From the NCBI GenBank assembly GCA_937885465.1, contig CAKZZM010000180.1, forward strand, positions 1-24,316: DNA of 24,316 nt, read 5' to 3'. Below, in pieces: positions 16,627 to 24,298 of this stretch. Below the pieces are notes generated by a model. The model made no database searches. It saw nothing but the letters and a program-made list of their open reading frames with translations, and was not told the origin of the DNA. How positions within the stretch are numbered: the stretch's first letter is position 1; every line of letters begins with the position of its first letter. Origin of the DNA: an uncultured Bacteroidales bacterium. GTDB taxonomy: Bacteria; Bacteroidota; Bacteroidia; Bacteroidales; Paludibacteraceae. The translations under genes and the position numbers were made by a program.

Positions 16627-17940
16627 ATGAACGACAGAAATCAATATTATGTACTGCGTTTCCGTAGTGATGACGACCTGCATAAAAAGGGCGACATACA
16701 ATATGTGCGCGATGACGTGTTTTTTATTGGCCAGACTCCGGAATGTCAGATGCAACTGCCCCCTCATCCCGATTTTGCGGATACATGTTATGCTGTAATA
16801 GTGAGAAATAAGCAGAATGGAGGGTGGCTGATAATGCGGCAAGAAACAAAAGCGGACATCTCTGTCGGAGGCGAGAGCTTGACAATAGCTCGTAATCTTA
16901 TGGATGGTGATATATTGCAATTCGACGGAACTATCGTTCGTTTCAATACGCAAAACGGTGATGCTCCGGTTGCTAATCACTACGTGCAAAGCCGACCACA
17001 ATGGGGAATGTGGGTAACTCTTGCGCTAATAGTTATAGTTCTTGCAGGAGTGTTGTCTTTCCTTTATATGGAGCGGCTAAAGCCAATGGCTGTATTCAAA
17101 CATGAGATACAATCGATATGCAAAGTGGAGGTGGACACAGTGATGATTCTTTCGAATGCAGGTGATACGCTTGACATCATCCCGACAGATCGCTCAATGG
17201 TCGGAACGGGTTTTATAACAGAGGATGGCTATTTTGTAACTGCACGACACAGTGTGGAGTGCTGGCTCGCTATGGAGGGAGAACTCCGACCTGACCCGCA
17301 TGACATTCTCTCTCCATTGGTTAGATGGGCAATCAGCGCTGAAACAGATACTACTGTCCGTCTTATTTCACGAGTGGCTATAACTCGTTATGGTGAATCC
17401 GAAAAGCGGTATTTCTGTTCAGATGATTTCACGGTGGACAAGTCGCGTGATGCATTGTATGATTACGGAAATGCGACTAACTCATATATTTGGCGCAGTG
17501 TGGTAAGTCTGTTCGAGAAACAGGATACCGAACTGGGGGATGTGGCGGTGATGAAATGGAAGTATGGGAACGGTACTATACGACTGTGTGATTCAGGGCA
17601 GGTGCTCGACATTGACGAATGGTTGTGTTGTTTTGGTTATCCTCAGACCGACTATCACACTGAGGCATCGTTATCGTCAGTGGAAGGCAAGGTGTTCCAA
17701 AATCCAAAGACTTCGGCTGATTGGTATATCTCAGATGTTGGTTTGGACTATGGTTTTTCAGGCGGGCCGGTATTTTTGAAGGTTCCCGGCAGACCTGTAG
17801 CCGGAATAGTTTCGCGTTCAGCAGGCAATCGTACACTTATCGTTCCTATCTCTCAGGTTCAATATCTGATGACCGAATGTGATAAAAAGAGTAGTGGGCA
17901 ACGCCTCCGAGCGTTGCGTAACAAGCCCGATTATGAATAA
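16627..17940 (+). CDS. FHA-like / transmembrane / trypsin-like serine protease
   Basis: A 437-aa single-pass membrane protein. Residues 1-115 look FHA-like (VFFIGQTPECQMQLPPHPDF, then GDILQFDGTIVRF), but the usual GR and SRxH phosphopeptide-binding residues are not evident. One TM segment (126-147) follows. The outer part is a trypsin/HtrA-like protease with His208 (VTARHSVE), Asp305 (LGDVAVMKW) and Ser378 (GFSGGPVF). Predicted topology is FHA-like in the cytoplasm and protease in the periplasm. The last ~16 residues, SGQRLRALRN onward, are encoded by repeat E, so the C-terminus seems to come from a repeat insertion. The stop overlaps the next gene's start (ATGAATAA). Confidence 0.85.
   Translation: MNDRNQYYVLRFRSDDDLHKKGDIQYVRDDVFFIGQTPECQMQLPPHPDFADTCYAVIVRNKQNGGWLIMRQETKADISVGGESLTIARNLMDGDILQFDGTIVRFNTQNGDAPVANHYVQSRPQWGMWVTLALIVIVLAGVLSFLYMERLKPMAVFKHEIQSICKVEVDTVMILSNAGDTLDIIPTDRSMVGTGFITEDGYFVTARHSVECWLAMEGELRPDPHDILSPLVRWAISAETDTTVRLISRVAITRYGESEKRYFCSDDFTVDKSRDALYDYGNATNSYIWRSVVSLFEKQDTELGDVAVMKWKYGNGTIRLCDSGQVLDIDEWLCCFGYPQTDYHTEASLSSVEGKVFQNPKTSADWYISDVGLDYGFSGGPVFLKVPGRPVAGIVSRSAGNRTLIVPISQVQYLMTECDKKSSGQRLRALRNKPDYE
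17892..17921 (+). repeat. Repeat E copy at the protease/pseudokinase gene junction
   Basis: A 30-bp element containing CAACGCCTCCGAGCGTTG, with CAACGC/GCGTTG arms and a 6-nt loop. It is exactly repeated in inverted orientation at 23109-23138. Here it is coding, giving the C-terminal SSGQRLRALRN of the protease, and ends 11 bp before the next ATG. Confidence 0.92.
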
Positions 17941-19195
17941 TATATCTGAAATAAGTGCTTTTACTCTAAAAGGGTTATGCCCTATATCTCTGTGTTGGCG
18001 TTTCTTGAGGGATGTGTCAGCACAATTGGAACCGATTCACAAGAGTGGCAGGGCGCACGGCAATGTCAGCCTACGGCATATAGTGGTGCGTGAGGACAAG
18101 TTTTTGTTAGTGTCGCATGAAGCGGGTGGCGGAGTCATGCCTGAAAGCGATATATGGCAACTCGCCGCCTCTGCGTTCGAATTGCTGCTTGGTGTTCCTC
18201 TGTTTAACGGTGCAGGTGAGTCATCGCAAAAAAAAGACACTCCGATTCCGGTCATTCCATATCCCGAAGCGGAAGATTTGAATGAATTATTGCATAGGTG
18301 TCTGAATTGCCGGAAGTCTGACCGCCCGAGTGTTTCAGAGATTAAGAAGGAGGCTGACGGGATGGTCAAGACAATAGAAGGAAAAAAAAGGATGCCTCGA
18401 CAGAATCCTATTGTAAAAGAAACGCAGAGCTTTAGCAAGATAGACCGTCAATGGCCTGAGCGCATGCAGAGCGGAGTGGCGCGTGGGACTCTTGTTGTGC
18501 TGTTGATAGCGTTAAGTACGTCGGCATTGTTCTCCCAAGTCAGTTCAAAAACAATAGTGGAGAACGTCTCCGAGCGTTTGGTAGTGGGGAACGTCTCCGA
18601 ACGTTTGGTAGTGGATGACGAAGAGGTAATGCTCAAACTGCTCAATGCGACGCTGATGTTGCGGCATAGCGATGAAAACCATTGGAATCAGGCTAAGGAT
18701 GAGTTGGAAAAACGAATTACTCAGTTCACTCTGATGAATGAGTTGCAGGACCATGCCAACGATTGTCCTCTCGTGAGTTCGCGTGTCAAAACGTTCGGGG
18801 TTAATCGAATCGTGACAGAACTGAAAAAAGGAAGCAGGGTGCAAAATACGGGCAGGGAGTTGCTCAACGGTGCCGACAGCCGTTTTCACTATTCTATATA
18901 TGAAAAGGCTGTTCGGTGTGGCAGAACTGCAACTTACAAATTGTCCGGACGCTATGGCAGACAAGTTTTTCTGATTGTTCCATTTGACCCCGCACAGGTC
19001 TTTTCCGCAGAATTGGTAAAAGAAGACGGAACCGTTATTCCCTTCACGGGTAAAGATGAGAACGGAGTTCTGTATTTTCGGACCGATGCTAACGAACCCC
19101 GTGAGGGCGAAATGCTCACACTTAAAATCACAAATGGAGATAACAAGGCAGATGCTGCGTTTGTTGTTATCAATCATAACTATCGCAATAGATGA
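17933..19195 (+). CDS. Half-pseudokinase (C-lobe only) with one TM and an extracytoplasmic domain
   Basis: A 420-aa protein; the ATG at 17933 overlaps the protease stop. Residues ~17-145 resemble only the C-lobe of a Ser/Thr kinase: LEPIHKSGRAHGNVSLRHIVV is an alphaE/catalytic loop with HGN replacing HRD, SDIWQLAASAFELLLG is alphaF, and RPSVSEI is alphaI. The N-lobe (Gly loop, Lys) and DFG are absent, so catalysis is not expected. A TM segment spans about 184-201. Directly after it, residues 209-226 are two 9-aa repeat-encoded units (VENVSERLV, VGNVSERLV). The rest (230-420) is an extracytoplasmic region of unknown family, beta-rich at the end. The last bases overlap the CHAT gene by 4 bp. 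An adaptor role across the inner membrane is inferred. Confidence 0.72.
   Translation: MNNISEISAFTLKGLCPISLCWRFLRDVSAQLEPIHKSGRAHGNVSLRHIVVREDKFLLVSHEAGGGVMPESDIWQLAASAFELLLGVPLFNGAGESSQKKDTPIPVIPYPEAEDLNELLHRCLNCRKSDRPSVSEIKKEADGMVKTIEGKKRMPRQNPIVKETQSFSKIDRQWPERMQSGVARGTLVVLLIALSTSALFSQVSSKTIVENVSERLVVGNVSERLVVDDEEVMLKLLNATLMLRHSDENHWNQAKDELEKRITQFTLMNELQDHANDCPLVSSRVKTFGVNRIVTELKKGSRVQNTGRELLNGADSRFHYSIYEKAVRCGRTATYKLSGRYGRQVFLIVPFDPAQVFSAELVKEDGTVIPFTGKDENGVLYFRTDANEPREGEMLTLKITNGDNKADAAFVVINHNYRNR
18557..18610 (+). repeat. Two tandem 27-bp repeat A units inside the pseudokinase gene
   Basis: Units at 18557-18583 and 18584-18610 each encode nine residues, so the frame is preserved (VENVSERLV then VGNVSERLV). 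They lie just outside the predicted TM segment. Confidence 0.93.
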
Positions 19196-21522
19196 GATAC
19201 CGCTTGCTACATATTATCATTCTCCTTGTCACTTTTTGCTCTGCGTATTCCCAAACGGACGCCGGCTCGTTGTACAAGGAAGCATGCCGTCTGAACGATC
19301 TCAGAGAATACTCAGCGGCGGTAGCCGAATTCCGCAAAGCGGGGAAGATAGCTCTTTCGGCAAAGGAATATGACCTATATATGCGCAGCATACTGGCTGC
19401 CGGTGAGTGCTATTATATGATGAATGACGTGCCGGCAATGCGTGAGATATTAGACAAGGCAATGCAGGTGTATCGCTCGTATTCGTACTCTGCCAACAGG
19501 GCGACGAGGTTGCAATGGTTAGAGGGATGTTATAAATTAGAAGGCTCTTATTCATATTGTCTGACCGATGTTGATACTACTGCTTATCACAGGGCGTCAG
19601 TAGCATATCGGTATTGCTTGGAATTGCTTGACTCATTGAGAAATGAATCGTTTTATGACGACGGGGAGGCTGAGGTGATTATTCACCGTGAACTATTGAG
19701 TCTTTACTACAAGCAGAAGAACTATTCCCTTGCACTTCTCGAAGCGGAAACCGTATATTATTTTTATCAGAATACGGGATTTGTTGAGTGGGGAACGTCT
19801 CCGAACGTTCACAAGTGGGGAACGTCTCCGAACGTTCGAGTGCAGTGGGGAACGTCTGAGAACGTTCATAGGTGGCAACGGCTTAACGACAGCTATGTCG
19901 ATGCAGTAGTATCCTATGCTATGGTATTGGCGCGGTTGAATAGATATGAGGATGCTAACGCCGTTTTGTCAGAACTTCCGAAGACATGCGAAAATATCCC
20001 TTCAGTACTTCGTGCAAAAGGGAAAATATGCTTTCTGCAACACGACTATGACGGCACGGGCAGTATTGCCGATGCCAAACATTATTATATGCAGTATGTG
20101 GAATCTACCAAAAACCGGATTGTCAGAGATATCCGCAAAATGACTCAATCCGAGCGCGAGTACTATTGGTTGAGTTTGCATGACTTCCTTTTTGATTGTT
20201 GCCGATTGGAAGATTCCGCTACTGAACTTTTGTATGACCTGACACTTTTCTGCAAAGGTTTTCTCGTGGAATACGGTAAGACTGATTCAAAGTCATATAA
20301 ATGGTCGGACGTGCAAAAAAGTCTGGGGGAGGATGATTGTGCCATCGAGTTTGTTCTGTACAACGGAGCGTCAGAACAAAAGCAATTGGGGGCATTGGTA
20401 GTAACAAGGCAGAGCGATAAACCGGTGTTTGTACATATTACCGATGCCGAAGACTTGAAAAATCTCCCATTGGGAAGAGGAGTAACAGTGGGAAATGCAG
20501 TTACATCAACTGATGTGACAGACAAAAACATTCTTTACAATGACAGGTCATTACCTTCGAGAATCTGGACGGAAAAACTGATGGAAGTGATAGGTAGTGC
20601 GAAGAATATCTATTTTGCACCTGACGGATTGCTTCACCAGTTGGCAATAGAATATATGATGCCCGATACTGCTCGTGTATGCAAAAGACTAACATCTACC
20701 CGAGTGCTTGTAGGCAATGATAAAATCAATGGCAAGGGCAGTTTAATGATAATGGGCAATATCGATTATTCCACAGCAGAGAAATCCGATATGCATGGGA
20801 ATGATGCTTCCGCGTATTCGTTTTTTCAGCCATACGCTCATACCATTGAAGCATTGCCCGGTACAAAAGCAGAAATAGATTCTATTATGATATGTCGGGG
20901 GGCAGCAGGCGATATGGTCAAGGAAAGAGCGCAGGCAACAGATTCCGCCTTTCGGGCAACTGCTCCGCTGTTTCCGATTCTTCATGTGGCAACTCACGGA
21001 TTTTTTGTGGGAAATCTGGAAGGTGGAACAGAACTGAAACCGCTTGAAACAGACAACTGTATGTCGCAGAGCGGACTGCTGTTTTCGGGTGCTAAATATG
21101 CGTTGTGTGACTCACTGCATAATCCATCGCTTTCTGACGGTTTGCTTTCTGCCAAGGAATTGTCTCAAATGCAACTTGCGAATACCGAACTTGTAGTGCT
21201 TTCGGCATGCCAAACAGGGGCGGGATATATCACAGCCGACGGCGTATATGGCATACAGCGTGCCTTGAAGCAAGCGGGAGTGAAAGCAATGATTGTAAGC
21301 TTATGGAACGTGGATGATTATGCTACATCCGTTTTGATGAGTAGATTCTATAAAAACCTGAATGAAGGTATGGAACCCTATGACTCGTTTATGGCTGCAC
21401 GCTGTCAACTTATGCAGTTGGAGAAAACTGTTTTTAATGCCGGTTCGATGAGTGCGCGACGGATACATAAATATGCTCAGCCGCAGTATGCTGATGCTTT
21501 TATTCTGATTGATGTCAAATAA
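19192..21522 (+). CDS. Exported TPR-CHAT cysteine protease
   Basis: A 776-aa protein with an N-terminal signal peptide (hydrophobic residues 5-18, then AYSQTD). TPR-like helical repeats cover about residues 25-350 (YSAAVAEFRKAGKIA, YEDANAVLSELP). A caspase-like CHAT domain lies at about 385-776, with the expected His602 (HVATHGFF) and Cys673 (VVLSACQTGAG), then GVYGIQRALKQAGVKAMIVSLW and the C-terminal YADAFILI. CHAT proteases act in several bacterial conflict systems. Unusually, this one should act in the periplasm, where the neighbouring trypsin-like domain also lies. Residues ~199-227 (WGTSPNVHKWGTSPNVRVQW) come from three repeat A copies inserted among the TPRs. The start overlaps the pseudokinase stop by 4 bp. 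Confidence 0.88.
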   Translation: MRYRLLHIIILLVTFCSAYSQTDAGSLYKEACRLNDLREYSAAVAEFRKAGKIALSAKEYDLYMRSILAAGECYYMMNDVPAMREILDKAMQVYRSYSYSANRATRLQWLEGCYKLEGSYSYCLTDVDTTAYHRASVAYRYCLELLDSLRNESFYDDGEAEVIIHRELLSLYYKQKNYSLALLEAETVYYFYQNTGFVEWGTSPNVHKWGTSPNVRVQWGTSENVHRWQRLNDSYVDAVVSYAMVLARLNRYEDANAVLSELPKTCENIPSVLRAKGKICFLQHDYDGTGSIADAKHYYMQYVESTKNRIVRDIRKMTQSEREYYWLSLHDFLFDCCRLEDSATELLYDLTLFCKGFLVEYGKTDSKSYKWSDVQKSLGEDDCAIEFVLYNGASEQKQLGALVVTRQSDKPVFVHITDAEDLKNLPLGRGVTVGNAVTSTDVTDKNILYNDRSLPSRIWTEKLMEVIGSAKNIYFAPDGLLHQLAIEYMMPDTARVCKRLTSTRVLVGNDKINGKGSLMIMGNIDYSTAEKSDMHGNDASAYSFFQPYAHTIEALPGTKAEIDSIMICRGAAGDMVKERAQATDSAFRATAPLFPILHVATHGFFVGNLEGGTELKPLETDNCMSQSGLLFSGAKYALCDSLHNPSLSDGLLSAKELSQMQLANTELVVLSACQTGAGYITADGVYGIQRALKQAGVKAMIVSLWNVDDYATSVLMSRFYKNLNEGMEPYDSFMAARCQLMQLEKTVFNAGSMSARRIHKYAQPQYADAFILIDVK
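19788..19867 (+). repeat. Three repeat A copies inside the CHAT gene
   Basis: Copies at 19788-19810, 19815-19837 and 19845-19867 (the last with a CC to GA change) are spaced 27 and 30 bp apart. The frame stays open and reads WGTSPNV, WGTSPNV, WGTSENV. This is a different frame from the NVSER reading in leuS and the pseudokinase gene. Confidence 0.94.
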
Positions 21523-21531
21523 ACACAAATT

Positions 21532-22953
21532 ATGAAAGTAAAATCTTTTTTCCTGACTATTATAGTGCTATGGCTGCCTATAATAGGCTTCGCACAAAAC
21601 AACATGTCAGCGGAAAACTATAAAACTCTTCAGATGCAGCGAGTCTATAAGGTTTTCATAAGTAATGAAACCGACTCAACTGCTCTCCATAAAAGGAATA
21701 ACGATTTGGTTGCCAGCGGAGCGAACAAACGAGGACTATTAGCAGGTTTGGGAGCGGCTATCGTTACCGGCTACAGCAACAAACTGATTCAGGAAACCGT
21801 AAACGCTACATCCGCATTGTTGGGGTTTTCCGTTAAAACTTTGTCTGCTTGGATACATAAAAACAAAAATGACCGTAATGCGTGGTTGAAAATATCAGAA
21901 AGCCACAATCATTTCAAGCAGTCATTAAACTCACAAGTATATATTGATGATTTCTATTATGCTCCATCTAAGAGTGGCGCCCTTGACCCGTTGAACATGA
22001 AGTTCAATGGATTTGGTTGTATGTGCTATATGGAACCAAGAGATTCCAACCGTCAGAGGGATTTGCCAAAAGCTCCATATAAACACTCGCACGACAGTAC
22101 TAACATAGACTCCGTCACAGATGATGCCGAACTATTAGAATTTTATCTGTCATGCAAACTCAGGGATGATTCTTTAGGAAGGGCACATATCGTCAATCAC
22201 TCCAAGTTCTATGTTGATATTGACCAACTCGTGTTTGACACCCGTCATACAAGTTTGCCTAATGATTCCGTGCCTATGAAGGATCAAAGGAAATTCGATT
22301 TCAGAAAGCGCAAGGATCTAACATTCCAAATTACCGTAAAAGTGTTTTCTTCATGGGTGAATGAGGCGATTATGCTTACTGACAATCAGCAGATAGGAGC
22401 GTTTGATATCAAGGCCCGCATTGATTCCGCGGATTTGAATCAGGACGGAGTGTTTGTATATGACCCCGTAAAGCATGCCCATAAGGTGAGTGTCATCGGG
22501 GATTGCTTTCTTGTGCCTCGCAGTTACACTGGAACTGCAGATGCCCCGTCGTGGGGTACAGGGCAATATCGTTTGGAATTGTCAGTGATGGAAGATTGTT
22601 GCACAAATGAAGAGTGGTATCAAATAAAAGATACCTCATTGCAGCCCACAAAGGCAGGAAATGACGCCGGAAATATGCAAAGAGGGAAGAAAAAAGTCAG
22701 ATGGGATAATGACAAATGGAAATCGGAATGGAAAGAGATGCAGGCGCAAGGTAAGCAGCAAGCAGTATGGAGCGGTGCTTGGGAAAGTGTGACTACTGCC
22801 TATGTGGGGAGAGATTGGGTTCAAGAATTAGTGTCACCGCTGACTAATGCTATCAATGAACAAGAAAAGGTGGTTCTCTCAAAGTTGCTAAATGTGAGTG
22901 CTAATTCCAATAATAGCAGTTCTTCTGCTCAATCAGCCAATTCACACCCTTGA
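21532..22953 (+). CDS. Exported protein of unknown family (473 aa)
   Basis: Begins MKVKSFFLTIIVLWLPIIGFAQ, a clear signal peptide, 9 bp after the CHAT gene, so it is very likely in the same operon. Residues ~68-100 (GLLAGLGAAIVTGYSNKL...ALLGF) are hydrophobic/small-residue-rich and could be a membrane-inserting or amphipathic segment. The middle (about 140-360) is mixed alpha/beta with several Cys (GCMCYMEP, EDCC). The C-terminus is a low-complexity Ser/Asn tail (SANSNNSSSSAQSANS). I recognise no family. Possible roles are a substrate of the neighbouring proteases, a toxin-like effector released by cleavage, or a structural partner; none can be chosen from sequence. Confidence 0.75.
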   Translation: MKVKSFFLTIIVLWLPIIGFAQNNMSAENYKTLQMQRVYKVFISNETDSTALHKRNNDLVASGANKRGLLAGLGAAIVTGYSNKLIQETVNATSALLGFSVKTLSAWIHKNKNDRNAWLKISESHNHFKQSLNSQVYIDDFYYAPSKSGALDPLNMKFNGFGCMCYMEPRDSNRQRDLPKAPYKHSHDSTNIDSVTDDAELLEFYLSCKLRDDSLGRAHIVNHSKFYVDIDQLVFDTRHTSLPNDSVPMKDQRKFDFRKRKDLTFQITVKVFSSWVNEAIMLTDNQQIGAFDIKARIDSADLNQDGVFVYDPVKHAHKVSVIGDCFLVPRSYTGTADAPSWGTGQYRLELSVMEDCCTNEEWYQIKDTSLQPTKAGNDAGNMQRGKKKVRWDNDKWKSEWKEMQAQGKQQAVWSGAWESVTTAYVGRDWVQELVSPLTNAINEQEKVVLSKLLNVSANSNNSSSSAQSANSHP

Positions 22954-22969
22954 TTCCGATGAAAACAAA

Positions 22970-23059
22970 GTACCGCTTACGCTAAGTACCGCTTGCGCTA
23001 TGTACCGCTTGCGCTAACGCGGACGAGCCGTCCGCGCCCCAGGCGTTCTCCACTGCCAA
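22970..23059. repeat. 16-bp tandem repeat (x3) plus repeat D and partial repeat A
   Basis: Three units of GTACCGCTTRCGCTAW lie at 22970-23017. Inverted repeat D (23018-23040) and a partial inverted repeat A ending CTCCACTGCCAA (23042-23059) follow. The order D-A-CTGCCAA matches the gap at 16519-16573, pointing to a composite module. Confidence 0.88.
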
Positions 23060-23108
23060 ACAAGCGCAACGAGTTATTGTATGATAATAAAGTCAGAAGT
23101 TTAACATT

Positions 23109-23138
23109 TTACGCAACGCTCGGAGGCGTTGCCCACTA
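23109..23138 (-). repeat. Repeat E copy immediately upstream of the WG-repeat gene
   Basis: An exact 30-bp inverted copy of 17892-17921. It ends 2 bp before the ATG at 23141, so the ribosome-binding region of the next gene is repeat-derived and can form a CAACGC/GCGTTG hairpin. Confidence 0.92.
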
Positions 23139-23140
23139 TT

Positions 23141-24220
23141 ATGAGTACAAAAAATATATCCCCATGGAAGAAAGTATTGGTTGTCGGACTATGTGTATTG
23201 GCGACAGCTACTCTTGTCTTCGTTTGCCTTATGGCACAAATCTATTACGACAAGTTCCACAAATGTTACTATCGGGAGGATATTCCGAGACCAATCTCTG
23301 AGAATATCCTCATGGTTTATGGCAAAAAGGGCTATGTAGATTTCGTGCGCCTTCAAGATGCTCGAACGGGAAAGTACATAACGCCTAAACTGCAACATAT
23401 CTTTGTCAATGACTTTACCACCGATGACAGTCTCGTAGTATTCCGCACATTCGACCGCTTGCGTGGGTATCTGAATGTGAACACAGGCGAGATTATCATT
23501 CCTGCGCAGTATAACCGCGCGTGGAACTTCAGCGAGGGCATAGCAGCTGTACTCAAGGATGGAGCCATCTCCTTCATCAATGCCGATGGTAAACAGGCTT
23601 TTGATGCCGTCTTCCCGATTTACTATCAAGATGACTACAATGATATTGCACCACAGTTCCATAATGGTAGGTGCGTTATGCGTTCTACGGAGAACAAATG
23701 GGGACTTATCAACACAAGTGGCGAATGGGTGGTAGAACCTGTTTATACATCCATCTACGCTCCTAAGCATGGCTATCGTATTGTAACAGATGGCAGTAAG
23801 TATGGTCTGATGTCCGAGTCAGGAAAAATCGCCTTGCCCTTGGATTATGATTTCATACGTCCTGCTTCTGACCATGCGGGTTTCGTTCTCGCAAAAGATG
23901 GTTTCGCAAAAGAGGTCGATGTGAATCTGAATGTCACTATTCCATTTATATATGATGGATTATACCTCCTTGACTATGTTGATCTATATCGCAGCCGTAT
24001 TTCTCAAGAGAATGGCACAAGCAGAATTGTTGTTCCCAAATACTGGCGATACGATGTCGGTGAAGGCAGCGGAGTTATAGACAATCAGGGCAATGTGATT
24101 ATTCCTGCCAAATATTATATGGTACGAATCGTTGATGACACTCTCTTTGAGGTAGAAGTGACCGGTGGCGGAGACCGGCTCTTGTTCAACAACAAGGGGC
24201 AATATGTAGGAAAGCGGTAA
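23141..24220 (+). CDS. Membrane-anchored WG-repeat (KWG-type) protein
   Basis: A 359-aa protein; the ATG at 23141 (MSTKNIS) is preferred over a TTG at 23129 that lies in repeat E. A single TM segment (about 11-33) anchors a large extracytoplasmic part made of WG-type beta repeats: GYLNVNTGEIIIPAQYNRAWNFSEG, KWGLINTSGEWVVEPVYTSIY, KYGLMSESGKIALPLDYDFI and GVIDNQGNVIIPAKYYMVRIV. Such repeats are common in Bacteroidota surface proteins and are thought to mediate binding, but the ligand is unknown. It is separated from the protease operon by 187 bp of repeats, so operon membership is uncertain. A strong hairpin follows at 24249. Confidence 0.82.
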   Translation: MSTKNISPWKKVLVVGLCVLATATLVFVCLMAQIYYDKFHKCYYREDIPRPISENILMVYGKKGYVDFVRLQDARTGKYITPKLQHIFVNDFTTDDSLVVFRTFDRLRGYLNVNTGEIIIPAQYNRAWNFSEGIAAVLKDGAISFINADGKQAFDAVFPIYYQDDYNDIAPQFHNGRCVMRSTENKWGLINTSGEWVVEPVYTSIYAPKHGYRIVTDGSKYGLMSESGKIALPLDYDFIRPASDHAGFVLAKDGFAKEVDVNLNVTIPFIYDGLYLLDYVDLYRSRISQENGTSRIVVPKYWRYDVGEGSGVIDNQGNVIIPAKYYMVRIVDDTLFEVEVTGGGDRLLFNNKGQYVGKR

Positions 24221-24248
24221 CCATCCGATAAAGTGCAGTTAGCATAGA

Positions 24249-24284
24249 GTTAGGGCTGTAACCACAACCGGTTACAGCCCTAAC
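24249..24284 (+). terminator. Perfect 15-bp hairpin downstream of the WG-repeat gene
   Basis: Arms GTTAGGGCTGTAACC (24249-24263) and GGTTACAGCCCTAAC (24270-24284) with a 6-nt loop. It lies 28 bp past the stop. No T-tract follows, so it could be a terminator without a U-run, an mRNA-stabilising hairpin, or another repeat. Confidence 0.6.
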
Positions 24285-24298
24285 TGTGCAGAATGCCT

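Noticed and set aside
17879..17932. GTG start of the pseudokinase 18 codons upstream
   Set aside because: That stretch is repeat E read in a third way. The ATG at 17933 has the ATGAATAA overlap typical of coupled genes.
19788..19867. CRISPR-like array (three repeats with short spacers)
   Set aside because: Spacers are only 4 and 7 bp, the repeats continue an open reading frame, and the same unit is dispersed elsewhere. No cas genes are present.
22993..23301. 102-codon frame starting in the 16-bp repeats and overlapping the WG gene
   Set aside because: It is made of repeat sequence and an alternative frame of the WG gene; no domain is seen.
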